A stretch of 64,000 bases of DNA from contig NW_026570229.1 of assembly GCF_019649055.1 (NCBI RefSeq), forward strand, positions 1,984,001 through 2,048,000, given 5' to 3'. The DNA is from Paramacrobiotus metropolitanus (Eukaryota; Tardigrada; Eutardigrada; Parachela; Macrobiotidae). Every line of letters starts with the position of its first letter. The stretch's first letter is position 1. The notes beneath the pieces are model-generated. The model saw only the letters and a program-made list of their open reading frames with translations, ran no database searches and was not told where the DNA came from. Made by a program: the position numbers and the translations under genes. Below are positions 33,310 through 44,130 of the stretch, piece by piece.

Positions 33310-35002
33310 CTAATCCACGACGAAAGTGAGGAAGAAACTTTTCGCCGACCCGTACACTTTAATGCCCGAACGCTGATACTCGAGTTTCCATCCACGAAGA
33401 ATCCGACGCGACTCCGCACTCAAAACGGGAATCACTTGATGCAACCCTGCCCCAAAATTCACCGAACGTTCCCTGCAAACAGTCAATAAGAAAGCGCATT
33501 CGCAACTAATTGCATTAGTAGAAATTACTTTACGTACTTTCGACCATCCCATCCAGCGAAATGATCGCGCCCCGACGCAAAACAATTGATCGCGTGGTCA
33601 GCTAAATAGCATTCAACATCACATGAGGACTGACCGCGGAGAATCCAAGGTTGCCCGCAGATTTCACAGTCATTGAACAAGTTCTAAATCAATTCGGGAA
33701 GGTTATGAATGAAAGCGACATCGCTCAAATAAAAATTACCTCCGCTGTCCCATGCTCGTCGCCCAAATGCTGGTTTAGACCGTTGACCGTATAAAAGTTG
33801 TCGCAATCTCCCCGGTTCTCCTTGCCGCGGTAGTTCCCGGGGAACTGATTGCGGGCCACTTTATAAAAGAACGGACAGCGATATCGCTTTTCTCCGGCGC
33901 TATAAACATTCAGTTAGTTTAACTGTAAATCCATTTTTTAAAAGATTTACATTTATGAAGGCCAAAACTTATCTAAGCACTTACTGATGGACTCGCCCTT
34001 CCTGCAGCTTAGAATAACGGCCGACGATTTTTATGGCCCGCTCAAATGGCGTCAGGCTTGCAGTGTCAACGTTGGGAATAAACATTGTTGTATTCCAACT
34101 GTTGGGATCGAGACGATAGCACAGATCATTCCCAGCCACTTTCACCACCCCTGGAAGCCCAGCAAGGCGAAAAAGGGGGCCGATGATGTTCATTTTTTCC
34201 GCTTCCAGCAATGATGCATACCAGCTAGACAGATACTCGTCATTGCTAAGCGACTTCGCTTCCGAGGCATTGATGCTGGGGTTCAATGCGAGTTCGCACA
34301 CACTGGCGGGATTTCCATTATTGCGTGCCACAAACCTAAGCAAATAATATCACGCCACGAGATTTAAAAAAACAATAAATACAAGAAAACAAACTGCAGC
34401 GCTTTGAAAATCCTAAAATCTAAAGCGATACGCCTTCTAATTATTTGATATCACAGTGTCACAACTTTCAGAACAAAACATCTAACACATAAAAGCATTA
34501 TAACATTTTGTGAAATGTTTTATGTTTATAACAGGAATAAATATACTGCAGAGTGCTAGTTCACTTACCAAGCGAATTCGCCTACTGCCGCAGGTCCCAT
34601 GTTGCGGACGACCTTGTACCCGACTTCCTCAAACGCATCCGGTGGAATCAGATAACGCTCCAAATACCTAAACATACGATTATAGTCTGCAGCTGTTGTC
34701 AAGCGATATCGCTTTGTTGTCGTTAATTTTCGTGTTTACCCGTAAATATCCGACAGTACACGTAGCCCAAACAAATCGCTGCGGCTGATGGTCTTCTTCT
34801 GCTTGCTCCGGAAGGATGTTTCATCTCCCAGACATCCGTAAAAGAGCTTCGGACAAAATTGTTTCACGACACGAAGCGGACGGCAGATTGCTGTGAATGG
34901 TCGATAGTTCTGAGTTTCCGAGCGATGTCGCACTTCATCGGTTGTTAACACAGCACTGCCTGCAACTGAGAAGGGGTCGTCTTCAAACCAGTCACCTTCC
35001 AT
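33310..35002 (-). CDS. Transposon accessory protein 2, Cys/His-rich, six exons, 393 aa
   Basis: Exons (minus): 35002-34740, 34667-34569, 34335-33985, 33899-33740, 33683-33538, 33472-33310. Phases 2, 2, 2, 0, 2 all fit with consensus GT/AG borders. The start at 35002 (MEGDWFEDDPFSV) follows a possible acceptor (CACTGCAG), so an upstream exon is possible. The middle is globular without known motifs (YLERYLIPPDAFEEVGYKVV; ELALNPSINASEAKS). The C-terminal third has two Cys/His clusters: YRCPFFYKV...CDNFYTVNGLNQHLGDEH, and NDCEICGQPW...CDVECYLADHAINC. Both look like zinc-binding sites, and it ends FFLTFVVD. I know no family for it. It may be a DNA- or RNA-binding helper of transposition. It is convergent with the transposase. 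Confidence 0.6.
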
Positions 35003-36066
35003 CCTAACCTGCAGTGAAGACGTTGAATATAAAACCAAAAATAAATTCTAGTTTCGAATGTTAAGAACACTAAAAATCAGAATATGGAATACAAGGAAAT
35101 CAAAACCTAAAAAGTGAAAACTTTGACTACTCGGGTTTTTGGTGTTCTGAATTCTGATCGTCACGAGTTCCTGCGTGCCGGTGCCAACCGCTCTAGGTGC
35201 TGCAGGTAACCGCCTACAGAGAAATATCAGGCAAGCGCCTAGTTCTGGATTGTTGGCTCTAGTAACATCACAGCTGACACATGCGTAATCGATCGCGCAG
35301 CCGCTGAGTTGCTTGTATGTTGGCAGCGCCCAATTGTTTTCTTAATGGCACCGGAAATACAAATTTTCAAATCTGCCGTGGAAACCGGGCAAGCTTCAAA
35401 CTGCATCAAAAGGAAGAACTTAGTTATAGCCTTATAGTTATAGTTATATTATAGCATATCGACCGTTAATCGGCGGTAGAAGTACTTACTGCATTTTACA
35501 AGCTTGCTCCCTAATACTTTGTATCTAATGCATCAACACAGCGGCAAATACAAATTTACGGGTCACACCAAACTTCATATTACGGCACTCCACGCCATAC
35601 TAGTTAGTTCTACTACATGCATAATGCATTTAGCATGGCTGATGCATGCAAAACAGCGTATATGAAAAATATGCGTATATGAAAAACAGCGTATATGAAT
35701 TCTAAGACATTAATTTTTCTCCTTTATATGTACTTAAATACTGAGACGAGTAAATTTGGCATTGTGGTAGACGTACCTGTAGTGGCAATCATTCATAGCG
35801 CCAACTTCGCAGTAAATACATTATATGTCAGATTTGCGTTAGAAATTACAGAATATACTTGTGCAGTGAGACGTTGTACTGCAGATACCAATTCAGCGCG
35901 GTACATAAGCGCTGCTGAGGAAATTAGGCACGATGAGGGCAATCCAAAAAAAGAGGTTGCATCTGCCTTCTCTACCCGTTTGTATCCATGTCCGCGATAC
36001 TGGAAATCTGCACGTACTGCTAGGATAAAAAGTTAAAAATGACGCCCCTGACACAATTCCCACGCG
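35003..36066. other. Intergenic, no gene supported
   Basis: A 113-codon plus frame (35695-36036) crosses the dispersed repeat at 35751-35867 and is not taken as a gene. Confidence 0.4.
35751..35867 (+). repeat. Dispersed repeat, copy 1 (others at 61682 and ~20106)
   Basis: Shares GCATTGTGGTAGACGTA, GTAGTGGCA.TC.TTCATAGC and GTTAGAAATTACAG with 61682-61803 (~70 percent identity). A shorter match (GCGTTAGAAATTACAGGACA) is at 20106-20160. No termini could be defined. Confidence 0.5.
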
Positions 36067-37700
36067 TATTAGGTTTGGAATTCACATTCTAAATCCGCTG
36101 GTTTAAGCAATTAACTGCAGTGCATGAACATTGAGTGTACTGTCCCATCTCAAAATGCAGCGTTATAACCGTACATCCGTGCAAAACCGCTTGGCAGAAT
36201 CTGAGCTGTTAGAACAGCCTGTAGAAAAGACGAGGTTGCTGAGCAATAAAATTAGTACGAGTACATACTCATTTTGTTAAATTTAAGCCGGCGCGCCGTA
36301 TCAAGTGACATCTTTATTCGCTTCAAGGAATCCAGGGATACACATGCCGTAATTATGCCTGGCGCTTCATTATCAAATGGATTCAGTAAAACAAAGCGTG
36401 AGACCGAGTATGAAAGTTTTGCATGTTCTATATGCAAGTTTTGATGTAATTTGTACATAAATGTTTGGAAGTAAATACCCTATTCAGGTACTGACGCCGT
36501 ACGAAGTTTGTAAAAGAAAAATAAGGGAAGTACTTATTAAAATGAATCTGTACAATGAGTGAGGCGTCGAATAACCGCGTAGTCCATATCTCTGCGTTAG
36601 CCGGTCGCATCCGTCTACCGCACCAACCGGCGCATGATAAGATATCGTTGTGATGCCGTTTGGTTCTCCCCGCCCGCGCCAACGGCTGCATCCGCCAATT
36701 CTGATACACCTTCGTACCACTGTGACACTTCCAGGATAATAAACAGGTACGTCCCCAAGATACCCAGCACCTGCCCAACATAGACATGATGTAGCGCTTG
36801 TCTAACGGTTCACGTACAGAAAAATGATAAGTGTGTTGTAGTCTTAATGTACGAATTGTAGAAACATACCACAAGTAAAACGTTCCGATCCAATGCAGTG
36901 ATATTCCACAATGTTATTACTGGAGGGAAATCCTTGATTTGAGCGGCTCGCTTTGTCAGCTCGTGCTTAAACTTGTTCTCCAAGTCTTCATATCCGATGA
37001 ACTGTATTATTTCTTTGACTATTCGCTCCGCCTGGATTGAACGAACATACACCACATTAAAACCATATTAAAAAGCAAGTACATAGTTACTTCTTTTATA
37101 AACGCCGAAATTTTGTAGCGGTTGCGAATAACTAGCAGTAAAAGTTAAAATTCTTCAATGATTAAAACTGTAGTTGTGTATCACTTTACCTGTTGCTTTA
37201 AGTAAGCCGACGCCGCAATCGGGCCGAACAAAACCAAAAGCAGCCACGTTAAATCAAAGACACACAGAATCGACGACAACTTGGACGAGTGCTTCAGCGT
37301 CTCATACGCCAACTTATCGGCAATCTTCGACCCATCAAACACGTGTGCACAGAGAAAGATCGTCACCGTCAGATCCAACGGCACCGTGACCAGCAGCAGC
37401 GGCGACAGGATCTTATCCAGCTTCTCCACGGCTTTCGATAGCGACAGATGCTCATTGAGAATCTGCCGGATCTGGTACTCTTTCGCCGCGCACGAATGCG
37501 TCTGGCGGAACATATTCTTCACCGTTTTACAGTACACCGAAAACTGCAGTCCCGTAATGGAAATCACCGTCATCACCAACGCGTAGAACACCAGCCGAAT
37601 ATGCATCGCGGTGATGCGCGTTACCAATAAGAAAAACGAGTACGCCGACTCTAGCAACGAGTGCGGGTACGCCAAAGCGTCCATTAACCAGAAACTGCTG
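36067..37700. repeat. Segmental duplication, copy B (partner 21481-22710)
   Basis: Carries the intact receptor gene and its 3' flank. Collinear with copy A except for the exon 2 deletion there. Confidence 0.85.
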
Positions 37701-38239
37701 CTGAAGATGAAGTATCCGAAAAAGAATGCGCTTAACACCGTTAACATCGAGGACACCGCGGTCTTGTAATTCCGCCAGGGTTGTTTGACGAATACATCGT
37801 TACATAATGTCGAAATCATGCAGATCACCGCGTCCAGTTTGCGGGTCTTCCAACAGCACAACGGTACCACGATGGCGACGGAGAACCGGAAGCACACCAT
37901 GGTGACGAGACGCAGTTCCGCCGCCAGTCCCACCGGGTTGGGTTCGTCCACCTGGTGGATGCAGGTGACGATGAGACGCTCCAGAGCGGATGCCAGCATT
38001 AGGAGAAACAGGAGCACACACGGTATCCACGATACAATTCTTATAGTTTTCCCAAACTTGGTGTGGCTGGTTTGCCATGGATAAATGCCGGCTAAGGTCA
38101 GTAACGGGGAGAACCGCCGGAATTGCCGGTATAAAGTGGTGTTGGGGTTCGGGTCGGCGGTGGAGGAGCCGGTGTCGATGGCTTCGCAGTCGTTGCACTC
38201 CATTTTATGCACGTGTACTGCAACTACTGAAAAGTGCAA
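36615..38239 (-). CDS. Gustatory-receptor-like seven-transmembrane protein, three exons, 455 aa
   Basis: A likely chemosensory ligand-gated channel of the insect-type Gr (7tm_7) family, acting in the plasma membrane with cytosolic N-terminus. Exons are 38239-37190, 37031-36870 and 36770-36615, all phase 0. Donors are CAG-GTAAAG and GTG-GTATGT; acceptors are CAATCCAG and GTTGGGCAG. Exon 1 has several hydrophobic spans (IPCVLLFLLMLASAL, MVCFRFSVAIVVPLCCW, VLSAFFFGYFIFSS, RLVFYALVMTVISI, WLLLVLFGPIAASAY). Exon 3 holds TYLFIILEVSQW (411-422), matching the family C-terminal signature TY-(5 hydrophobic)-Q-(F/W), and ITALDRNVLL precedes it as expected. A Ser/Gln/Arg tail of ~30 aa follows. Met13 (38203) is another possible start. 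A pseudogene relative is at 22 kb. Confidence 0.82.
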
Positions 38240-39583
38240 AGAGGACGCCGCATGTCTCGTGCAGGCGATATATTCCGCTAACGGTTATTGTGTACAGAGA
38301 CAATGGAATATAAACGTCAGCACTGTTTGCTTTCCGTATTGATTATCTGGAACTTGCTGCGGTGTTTGAAACGTAGAGAGAAATCTTATCTGTATTGATC
38401 CAGCAAAGCAAACAAAATCCGAACGCTGAATGCGGTGGTTTCCGTTCCGTCCTTATCAGCATCCTGCACGGCGATAGCAGGACTCTGTATGATATCTCAA
38501 CGTTGCTATTACGGATGCCTGCAAGGCTATAATCAGGTACATCATCCTGGATTGAGGAAAACTAAAGCTTTCTTCTTTCTAGCTTGTTAAAATACTTTAT
38601 AGTAGAAAAAAACACCGCGAACGATTTTTACAAACACTTTTGACAGTTGAGTTGGATTCTTTAGAACGGAGAAGTAGAAGTTTGTTCTGGTACCGACTGC
38701 TTTCACATTCATAAACCGGCAGGTCCGAGTTTGTCAAGCTATGAGGCGCTTCAACTACAGTACCATAGTGCCAGTTGCCAAGATAAAATACACAGTGGTT
38801 TTAATCTATAAAGATAATCATTTTATGGGCACTGTTAGGGACTTCTGTTGAGAAACGTAATTTCCGACTGCTCTACTCCGCCAGCATTTTCGAAAACATC
38901 GCTCAGTTTCTTTAGCTTAACTGGTAGTGCAAATCCAGAATTTTCCATGGACCATAGTGTCAGCTACGGATGAAGCGCGATGAAAATTGCAGAGCTTCAT
39001 TTGTAATGTGTAAACTTTTAATTTCTGTTTGGCCATGTCTTACTGACCACAGCAGATGAAAATGTTCAGACAGATATGCTACCATAGGTTTAGATAATTA
39101 TAGTGATATACTAATACACTACTACCCTTCTACAAAAAATGAGAATTTTCTTGATTTGGAGCCGGCCTATGTGTCCTGATTAGTTAACCACAAACAAGCG
39201 TGAATAGTTTGTGGTAGCCGGCAAGGAATTGTATGTATTGCCCACTAACAAGTTTAAATTACTCGTATCAGAATGAAGAACGTAATCACTGAACGTTATT
39301 GTCAAATGTCAACAGCCGAAAGCAACAACAATTACCAGCTATTCTATCTAAAAAGCAGCCGCAACTTCATTAACAACTTAATTTTACACAGAACCACATA
39401 ACATTAAAATGAGTAAATATTATTTTCATGCTACAGACAAACTCTGTCATAAATCTTGCTTCCTCTGACCGAGAAAACTTTTGCACGTCCTGTCATAATA
39501 ACAAACACGCACAGAAACACGACAAACGTCCTGCACAGAAACACGACAAACGCTACACAATTATCTACGCCGGTACAATGCAA
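38240..39583. other. Intergenic, no gene supported
   Basis: Upstream of the receptor gene. A 24-bp tandem duplication (GCACAGAAACACGACAAACG twice) lies at about 39508-39555. No coding signal was recognised. Confidence 0.4.
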
Positions 39584-39808
39584 TTATCTTCTTGTCGTAC
39601 GGGTTATGAGATCTGTCTTTCTCATCAAAATCTGTATTATAGCCCCACCCAGTCCAGACACATAACCAAGGATTCCATCATTTTGCACCTTCCCCGTATT
39701 TTTCAACCGGTAACTCAACCCCGCAACGGAATTATCCACTGCACACACACCGGACACCGAGAAAAACGCCGGCAGCCACTTGAACCAGCCTCTCTCGTTC
39801 GCAGTCAC
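39584..39808 (-). CDS. Possible first exon of a DRAM/TMEM150-like membrane protein
   Basis: The 74-codon frame contains WLPAFFSVSGVCAV, then LSYRLKNTGKVQNDGILGYV and a hydrophobic GGAIIQIL. In Frag1/DRAM/Sfk1 proteins the motif PYISDTG...PE..LFG sits in the first lumenal loop after the first membrane span. SYRLKNTG...NDGILG has the same spacing but only weak identity. Further exons should lie below 39584 on the minus strand and I found none, so it may be an isolated remnant or a chance resemblance. Confidence 0.25.
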   Translation of the reverse strand: MTANERGWFKWLPAFFSVSGVCAVDNSVAGLSYRLKNTGKVQNDGILGYVSGLGGAIIQILMRKTDLITRTTRR

Positions 39809-40977
39809 CCGTCAAGCAGTCACACTCAACTGCCAACTGTTTGATTTCCCCATCAACACAGCACTGCGCGCTCTACATTGATTACTCTGTCATTTTCACA
39901 TCTACACCAGCCACCATCTGGGCATCATTTAGAATATTATAACCAGCTGAATCAAGCCGTCGCTGTTTTTTTTACGGCGCCATTCCCGTCGGGTTTTTTG
40001 ACATATTGCACCTCATAAATTATCCTAAAAGGACGGTATCGACAGAGCTTAAAATCGGGGCGCATTTGCGGCAAGCGTTCTAATCACATCGGATTACGCC
40101 GGATGTTGACAACCCAAGGAAATCTGACGCTGACAGTTACTCCAGTCGCGGAGCAAAGCAAACACAGGATCGGTTGGAGCGTGCGGCGTTTATTCAGTAA
40201 GTAACATAAATCCCGGAGTGTTTGGCGTGTCTTACATAATGCCTGTTTTCTATGCCGGCGTTTTTTCTTTCCTTCACGCTCCGCTCTTCTCAATCGACCT
40301 TGACATGTTAGTGTGTGAGAAATGCTGTTCGGTTCGTTGGTACACTTTTTCTACATCGTTTTAGCGCTCTGATTACAGCTGGTTATAAAAAAATCTGCGA
40401 TTGTTAGCGCAGCGCCGGTTTGATAGGCTTTTAATCGCGTTTAAATTGCGCTTATTTATTGAATGGTTGATTCTGAGAAGATTCCGTGGCGGTGATATTC
40501 GGCGAAGTTGAAAAAGTTGTTGCGACAGCAGATTTTTATTTGGCCGGCTTACGACACTCGTTGGAGTAACAATCGAGATTTTTAGCAATCTGAATATTTT
40601 TATTTGGCTGGCATTATTAGTGGAAATACTGTCGCCGTTTAAACCGATTAACACTGTAATTTCAAGAAATTTTTCAAGCTGGAATATTTTAAGCTACATT
40701 TTATTGGTATTTAATAAAAAAGTATTTTATCGAAGTAGAAGAAATTTAACTTATTAATGTTTTAAATGATTCATATTTTGTTTGCATTATATCTTAAGAA
40801 ATGTTTTCTAAAAAAAATTTGAAAGTATTTATTACTGTTTAAAAATCTGAAAGTATTTATTACTGTTCCTGTTTATAAATTATTCCATAGCTAATTTTAG
40901 CCTAGAATTAAATAACTGCCTAGAATTAATTTAAGGCATTACTTCTTAAACATATTTGAATTTTTAACAACTAATAT
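39809..40977. other. AT-rich intergenic, no gene supported
   Basis: Presumed upstream region of the two-exon gene that starts at 40978. Nothing specific was recognised. Confidence 0.4.
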
Positions 40978-43302
40978 ATGCTTTTGAATTTAAAAGAATC
41001 GTCAAGGATAAATTCTCCGGGATATATAAGCCGGGATTTAAATTCGATCAATTTGGATATCGACCGTTGGGACAAATATTTACACAGCATTATGGATCTC
41101 TCGCCGGCCCTATCCGCGACCGTTATCCCGGAATCGCCCGCTGCCAAATTAGAGAAAGTGAAGGCGCGATTGGCCGCCGAGCGCGGCATCAACAAGTACC
41201 CGTCGGCGGCCGACACCGCCGCACTGCCGGCCGACATCTCTCCCCGGCCGGTGAAATCACGTAAACACCGTCAGCGGAAAGAGCTAATCCCGCCGGATGA
41301 TGACCACCTGGGGAGCGATAGCGCCGGTTCCGAGGAAGACGGCGAACGGGATGATGCGCTAACGACGAACGGGCAGCGGGAGGCCAGCCCGTCGTTGCTG
41401 GGGCGAGTGATGGGGCAGACGGTGGGCGGGGTCAGTGCGGTGGTGGGAGATGTGGCGGCGGCGATCAGCGGCGCGGTGTTCTCGTCGGCGGTGGCCATGC
41501 TGGAGACATTCGGGGGTGCGTAAAAACTCAAAAAATTTGAAATATTTCGTTCTTATTACATAAGGTTTACTCAAGTTGCAAATAAACCGACAAAATTCTA
41601 CCGAGAATATTTATCGGTTAAAAATTGAGTTTTAAGTGGAAAAAACGGTAATTTTGTTTAAATAGTAATTTAATTTCAAATTAAAAATTAGATATATAAA
41701 AGATTTTTTCGGTAAGCTTAAATTTTCATGTGTGAAATTCTGGCCGTATGTGTGCAGGCCTAGCTTGCAGTAGCCTCAGTACTACGAAATACGCATGTTC
41801 ACCAAAAATCTTAATGTTTGTGCAATGCTAATTTTTGGAATAACAATAAGCCGAGGGATAAAATTTTACCGAGAAAATTTATCAATAAAGTGGGATTTTA
41901 GGGGAATAAGTTGTTGTACGAAGTGCTTGTTATGGATAAAGCAATAAGCGAAGAATTATTTCAGTATACGTATCATATTTATACGTAAACAGCAATTTAA
42001 GTTATTTTTTTTAACTTTATGCTGGGTTTGAAGGGAACTATATTTTCCGTAATCCAAACAGTTTTTTTTGCGTGATAAATCGTTGGAGATTTACGTACGA
42101 TATTTCATGTGATGTCTTTCTGTCCCTGTAAAGGGAGCAACTTGGGAGCACTTCTCTAATGACCTCGTAAAGATTTTGACCCCGTTCAACATACATGCAG
42201 CAATCTTGTGTATTGAATTCTCCTTTTTTTCGTCTCATGATGTGCATGTTACTCCATCCTTCCCCGGTCAGCGCTAATCGATTAATCAATAAAACCCATT
42301 AAATGTTTGCGTGCTGCTTTATGCGTTATTTGCGCAAATTACCCGTGCACTAAGCAGTGTATGCACCATGCAGCAATTTACTTCTCCATTTACAAGTACA
42401 AATTGGATTCCTTATGTAATAATTCAGGTCGGATTACCGGTAACATAAATAACGGCTCTATTTATAGATTTTATTTAGTCTACATATAAAGTATGCAGAA
42501 TCATATAATCTTTTAATGTGCTATGCATAAATAACAGCTGAAATTGGACGCTGTTAATAAATAATAGGTAAATTGGCAATCATTAAAGTAATCATTATAA
42601 TCTAATCATTATAAAAAAAAATGATATGTAATCATTGTAAAAAAAGGAAATATATTATAAGAAGTGGTTGTAATTCTCATAAAAATTAAGAACGAAATTA
42701 AAAACAAAAAATCCGGGAATTTGTGTTTTAATAGCAGGATTAGCAGCTATAAATAATTAACAATTATAAATAATTTTTGCCTGAATTTAATTTATAGGCT
42801 ATAAATTACGTAATTGATTTTAACTAAGTACTCAATCATTATAAAGAATAGATACTTACTTTTATTTATAAGCACTGGTCTTCATAAACATACAGATTTA
42901 AAAACAACAATTACCAGGAATTCGGGTGAATTTTCCAGACAGCATGTTTACATGCCGTAATTACGCTGCGATGATCATGAATCGCCCCGGAGCGCATCGA
43001 TCAATCATCGCGGCAATCTGGCCGTCTATATATTCACTTGATAAAATGGCCGTATTATTGTTTATGGTTCAGCGGCAACGTGCGTCGCTGCCACCCGATC
43101 AGACTAATGGAATTTCTTCCAGCAATTTTTTATAAAGCGTAATCGGCCCAATTGTATTATCTTAGGCCCAGTGGAATCCTCCGATGACGAGACAGAGAAG
43201 ATCCTCTCCAAACCCTCCATCCGCCGGCCAGACGAACCGCACCCGGCCGATGAAGCGGAAAGACGCGCTGATCCCGAACACGAGCGAGTGGCGGTTGAAT
43301 GA
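40978..43302 (+). CDS. Unknown acidic protein with hydrophobic Gly/Ala segment, two exons, 224 aa
   Basis: Exons are 40978-41515 and 43166-43302. The donor is GGGG-GTGCGT and the acceptor ATTATCTTAG. The phase-1 join makes TFG-G-PVESSDDETEK, and the frame ends TGA at 43300. Both exons are sharply GC-rich against AT-rich flanks, which supports them as real. The product has an N-terminus with NLDIDRWDKYLHSIMDLSP, an Ala/Lys helix (AKLEKVKARLAAERG), a basic patch (KSRKHRQRKE) and an acidic stretch (PPDDDHLGSDSAGSEEDGERDD). It ends with a ~40-aa Gly/Ala/Val amphipathic or membrane-seeking segment (VMGQTVGGVSAVVGDVAAAI) and a highly charged tail rich in E, D, R and P. No family was recognised; it looks largely disordered. 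A shorter overlapping frame at 43184 is a shadow. The intron is 1,650 nt. Confidence 0.6.
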
Positions 43303-43934
43303 GCGGCTGCAAAAAATGTCGGGTTTGCTGTGGTACTCAACATATATATTGGCCATCAACGCCGACGATGACCCTTGAGTTTTGTTCTTCAAAGGCCGCC
43401 TACGGAGAACACTCTATGTGAAGTGTTGGCAATGGGAATTCAGATTTAATGGGCTTTGAATTAAGTTTTATTTGAGTTTTGCGGATGTGTGCTGCTGAAA
43501 CACGTTAAGTTATTAATGGTTATTGGCTTTTGTATTGGGCTGGATGTATTATCCATCGTAATTTATTTTCGGTATTAAGTAATATAACTAGGGTCGGTGC
43601 AATGTTCGTCATGGTGTGGCGATTCTGCTGACACTGATATGTCAATCAATGCGAGTAATAAACGATATCACACTAGGTTCTTTAGCGCTAGCCAAATCGC
43701 AATATTTACTTACACGAACCAGCATAAAAATCCACACTATAAGAAAAAAAGTGCTACGACGTTTAAGTAAGCATGAGCTTGTTGTACCTTATATTTTATC
43801 CTGCATTCATGGAGCTGGATCTTAAGCAGGGAATGTTCAAATCGATTTCGCAGAAAAATTACCGTACTTTTCACGCGTTATTGCAATCAGATGAGTGCAA
43901 GCGAGGACATTGAAAAGGTCAGTAAATAATGTAC
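43303..43934. other. Intergenic, no gene supported
   Basis: 3' flank of the two-exon acidic-protein gene. Nothing recognised. Confidence 0.4.
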
Positions 43935-44130
43935 TTACTGTGTGCTCCATTACTGCTGGGGCTGATGCTCGCCGTAGTCCGTCCATTGCGTTGCGTCATA
44001 TCCCGTGCCTGGTTCTCCATGATGCCTGCAGATCTGTAGACTGTTCCCAGCGATGAGTAATAATCCGCTGGCTTCTTTAACAAAAATGGATGTCTCTGGT
44101 ATCCGCCATCAAGCTCCAGCCGAGAGCTTA
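43935..44130 (-). pseudogene. Remnant of an IRG GTPase C-terminal exon
   Basis: Two adjoining frames together match the end of the IRG exon 2 products nearby. One frame reads FVKEASGLLLIAGN (compare IREVSKVLPIAGQ). After a shift the next reads SLGTVYRSAGIMENQARDMTQRNGR (compare SLGMVYSNLDGVLAVMENLALDMARLNGR in the gene at 46-48 kb). Only ~60 residues survive, with a frameshift and small deletions. It has the same strand as the IRG gene at 46.3-48.2 kb and so is probably the tail of a lost tandem copy. Confidence 0.6.

Larger units (their letters stand above)
27357..34931. promoter_or_regulatory. 22 dispersed copies of palindrome GCGANNTCGC (putative element-encoded protein sites)
   Basis: Exact copies start at 27357, 27953, 28100, 28165, 28338, 28616, 28949, 29059, 30144, 30242, 30605, 31334, 31802, 32031, 32544, 33715, 33878, 34250, 34288, 34572, 34703 and 34922. 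The central two bases vary freely (TA, CT, AG, CA, GT, AA and others). A relative with a 4-base centre lies at 27203, and several 9/10 matches (GCGATTCCGC) occur inside the same region. Eight fixed bases predict ~0.1 copies in 7.6 kb. Sites fall in exons, introns and spacers. In plant En/Spm an accessory protein (TnpA) binds repeated short motifs, so binding by an element protein is a reasonable inference. Confidence 0.6.
27203..35002. mobile_element. CACTA/EnSpm-like transposon with three genes, ~7.8 kb
   Basis: Limits are approximate: they are set by the outermost genes and by the palindrome GCGANNTCGC, which fills this region only. Gene order is accessory gene 1 (minus, 29574-27381), transposase (plus, 30061-32665), accessory gene 2 (minus, 35002-33310). 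The first pair diverges from a 486-bp spacer and the second pair converges. I could not find the terminal inverted repeats or a 3-bp target duplication; likely zones are about 26.9-27.35 kb and 34.95-35.2 kb. All three genes stay open when short introns are removed, so the copy may be recent. Confidence 0.65.

Noticed and set aside
27203-35200. Terminal inverted repeats beginning CAC for the CACTA-like element
   Set aside because: Several CAC/GTG words were tried at both edges but no pair matched beyond a few bases.
35695-36036. 113-codon plus ORF
   Set aside because: It overlaps a dispersed repeat that has stops in its other copy at 61.7 kb.
39428-39844. 138-codon plus ORF rich in His, Arg and Thr
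   Set aside because: It includes a 24-bp tandem duplication and has low-complexity composition; no domain or splice context.
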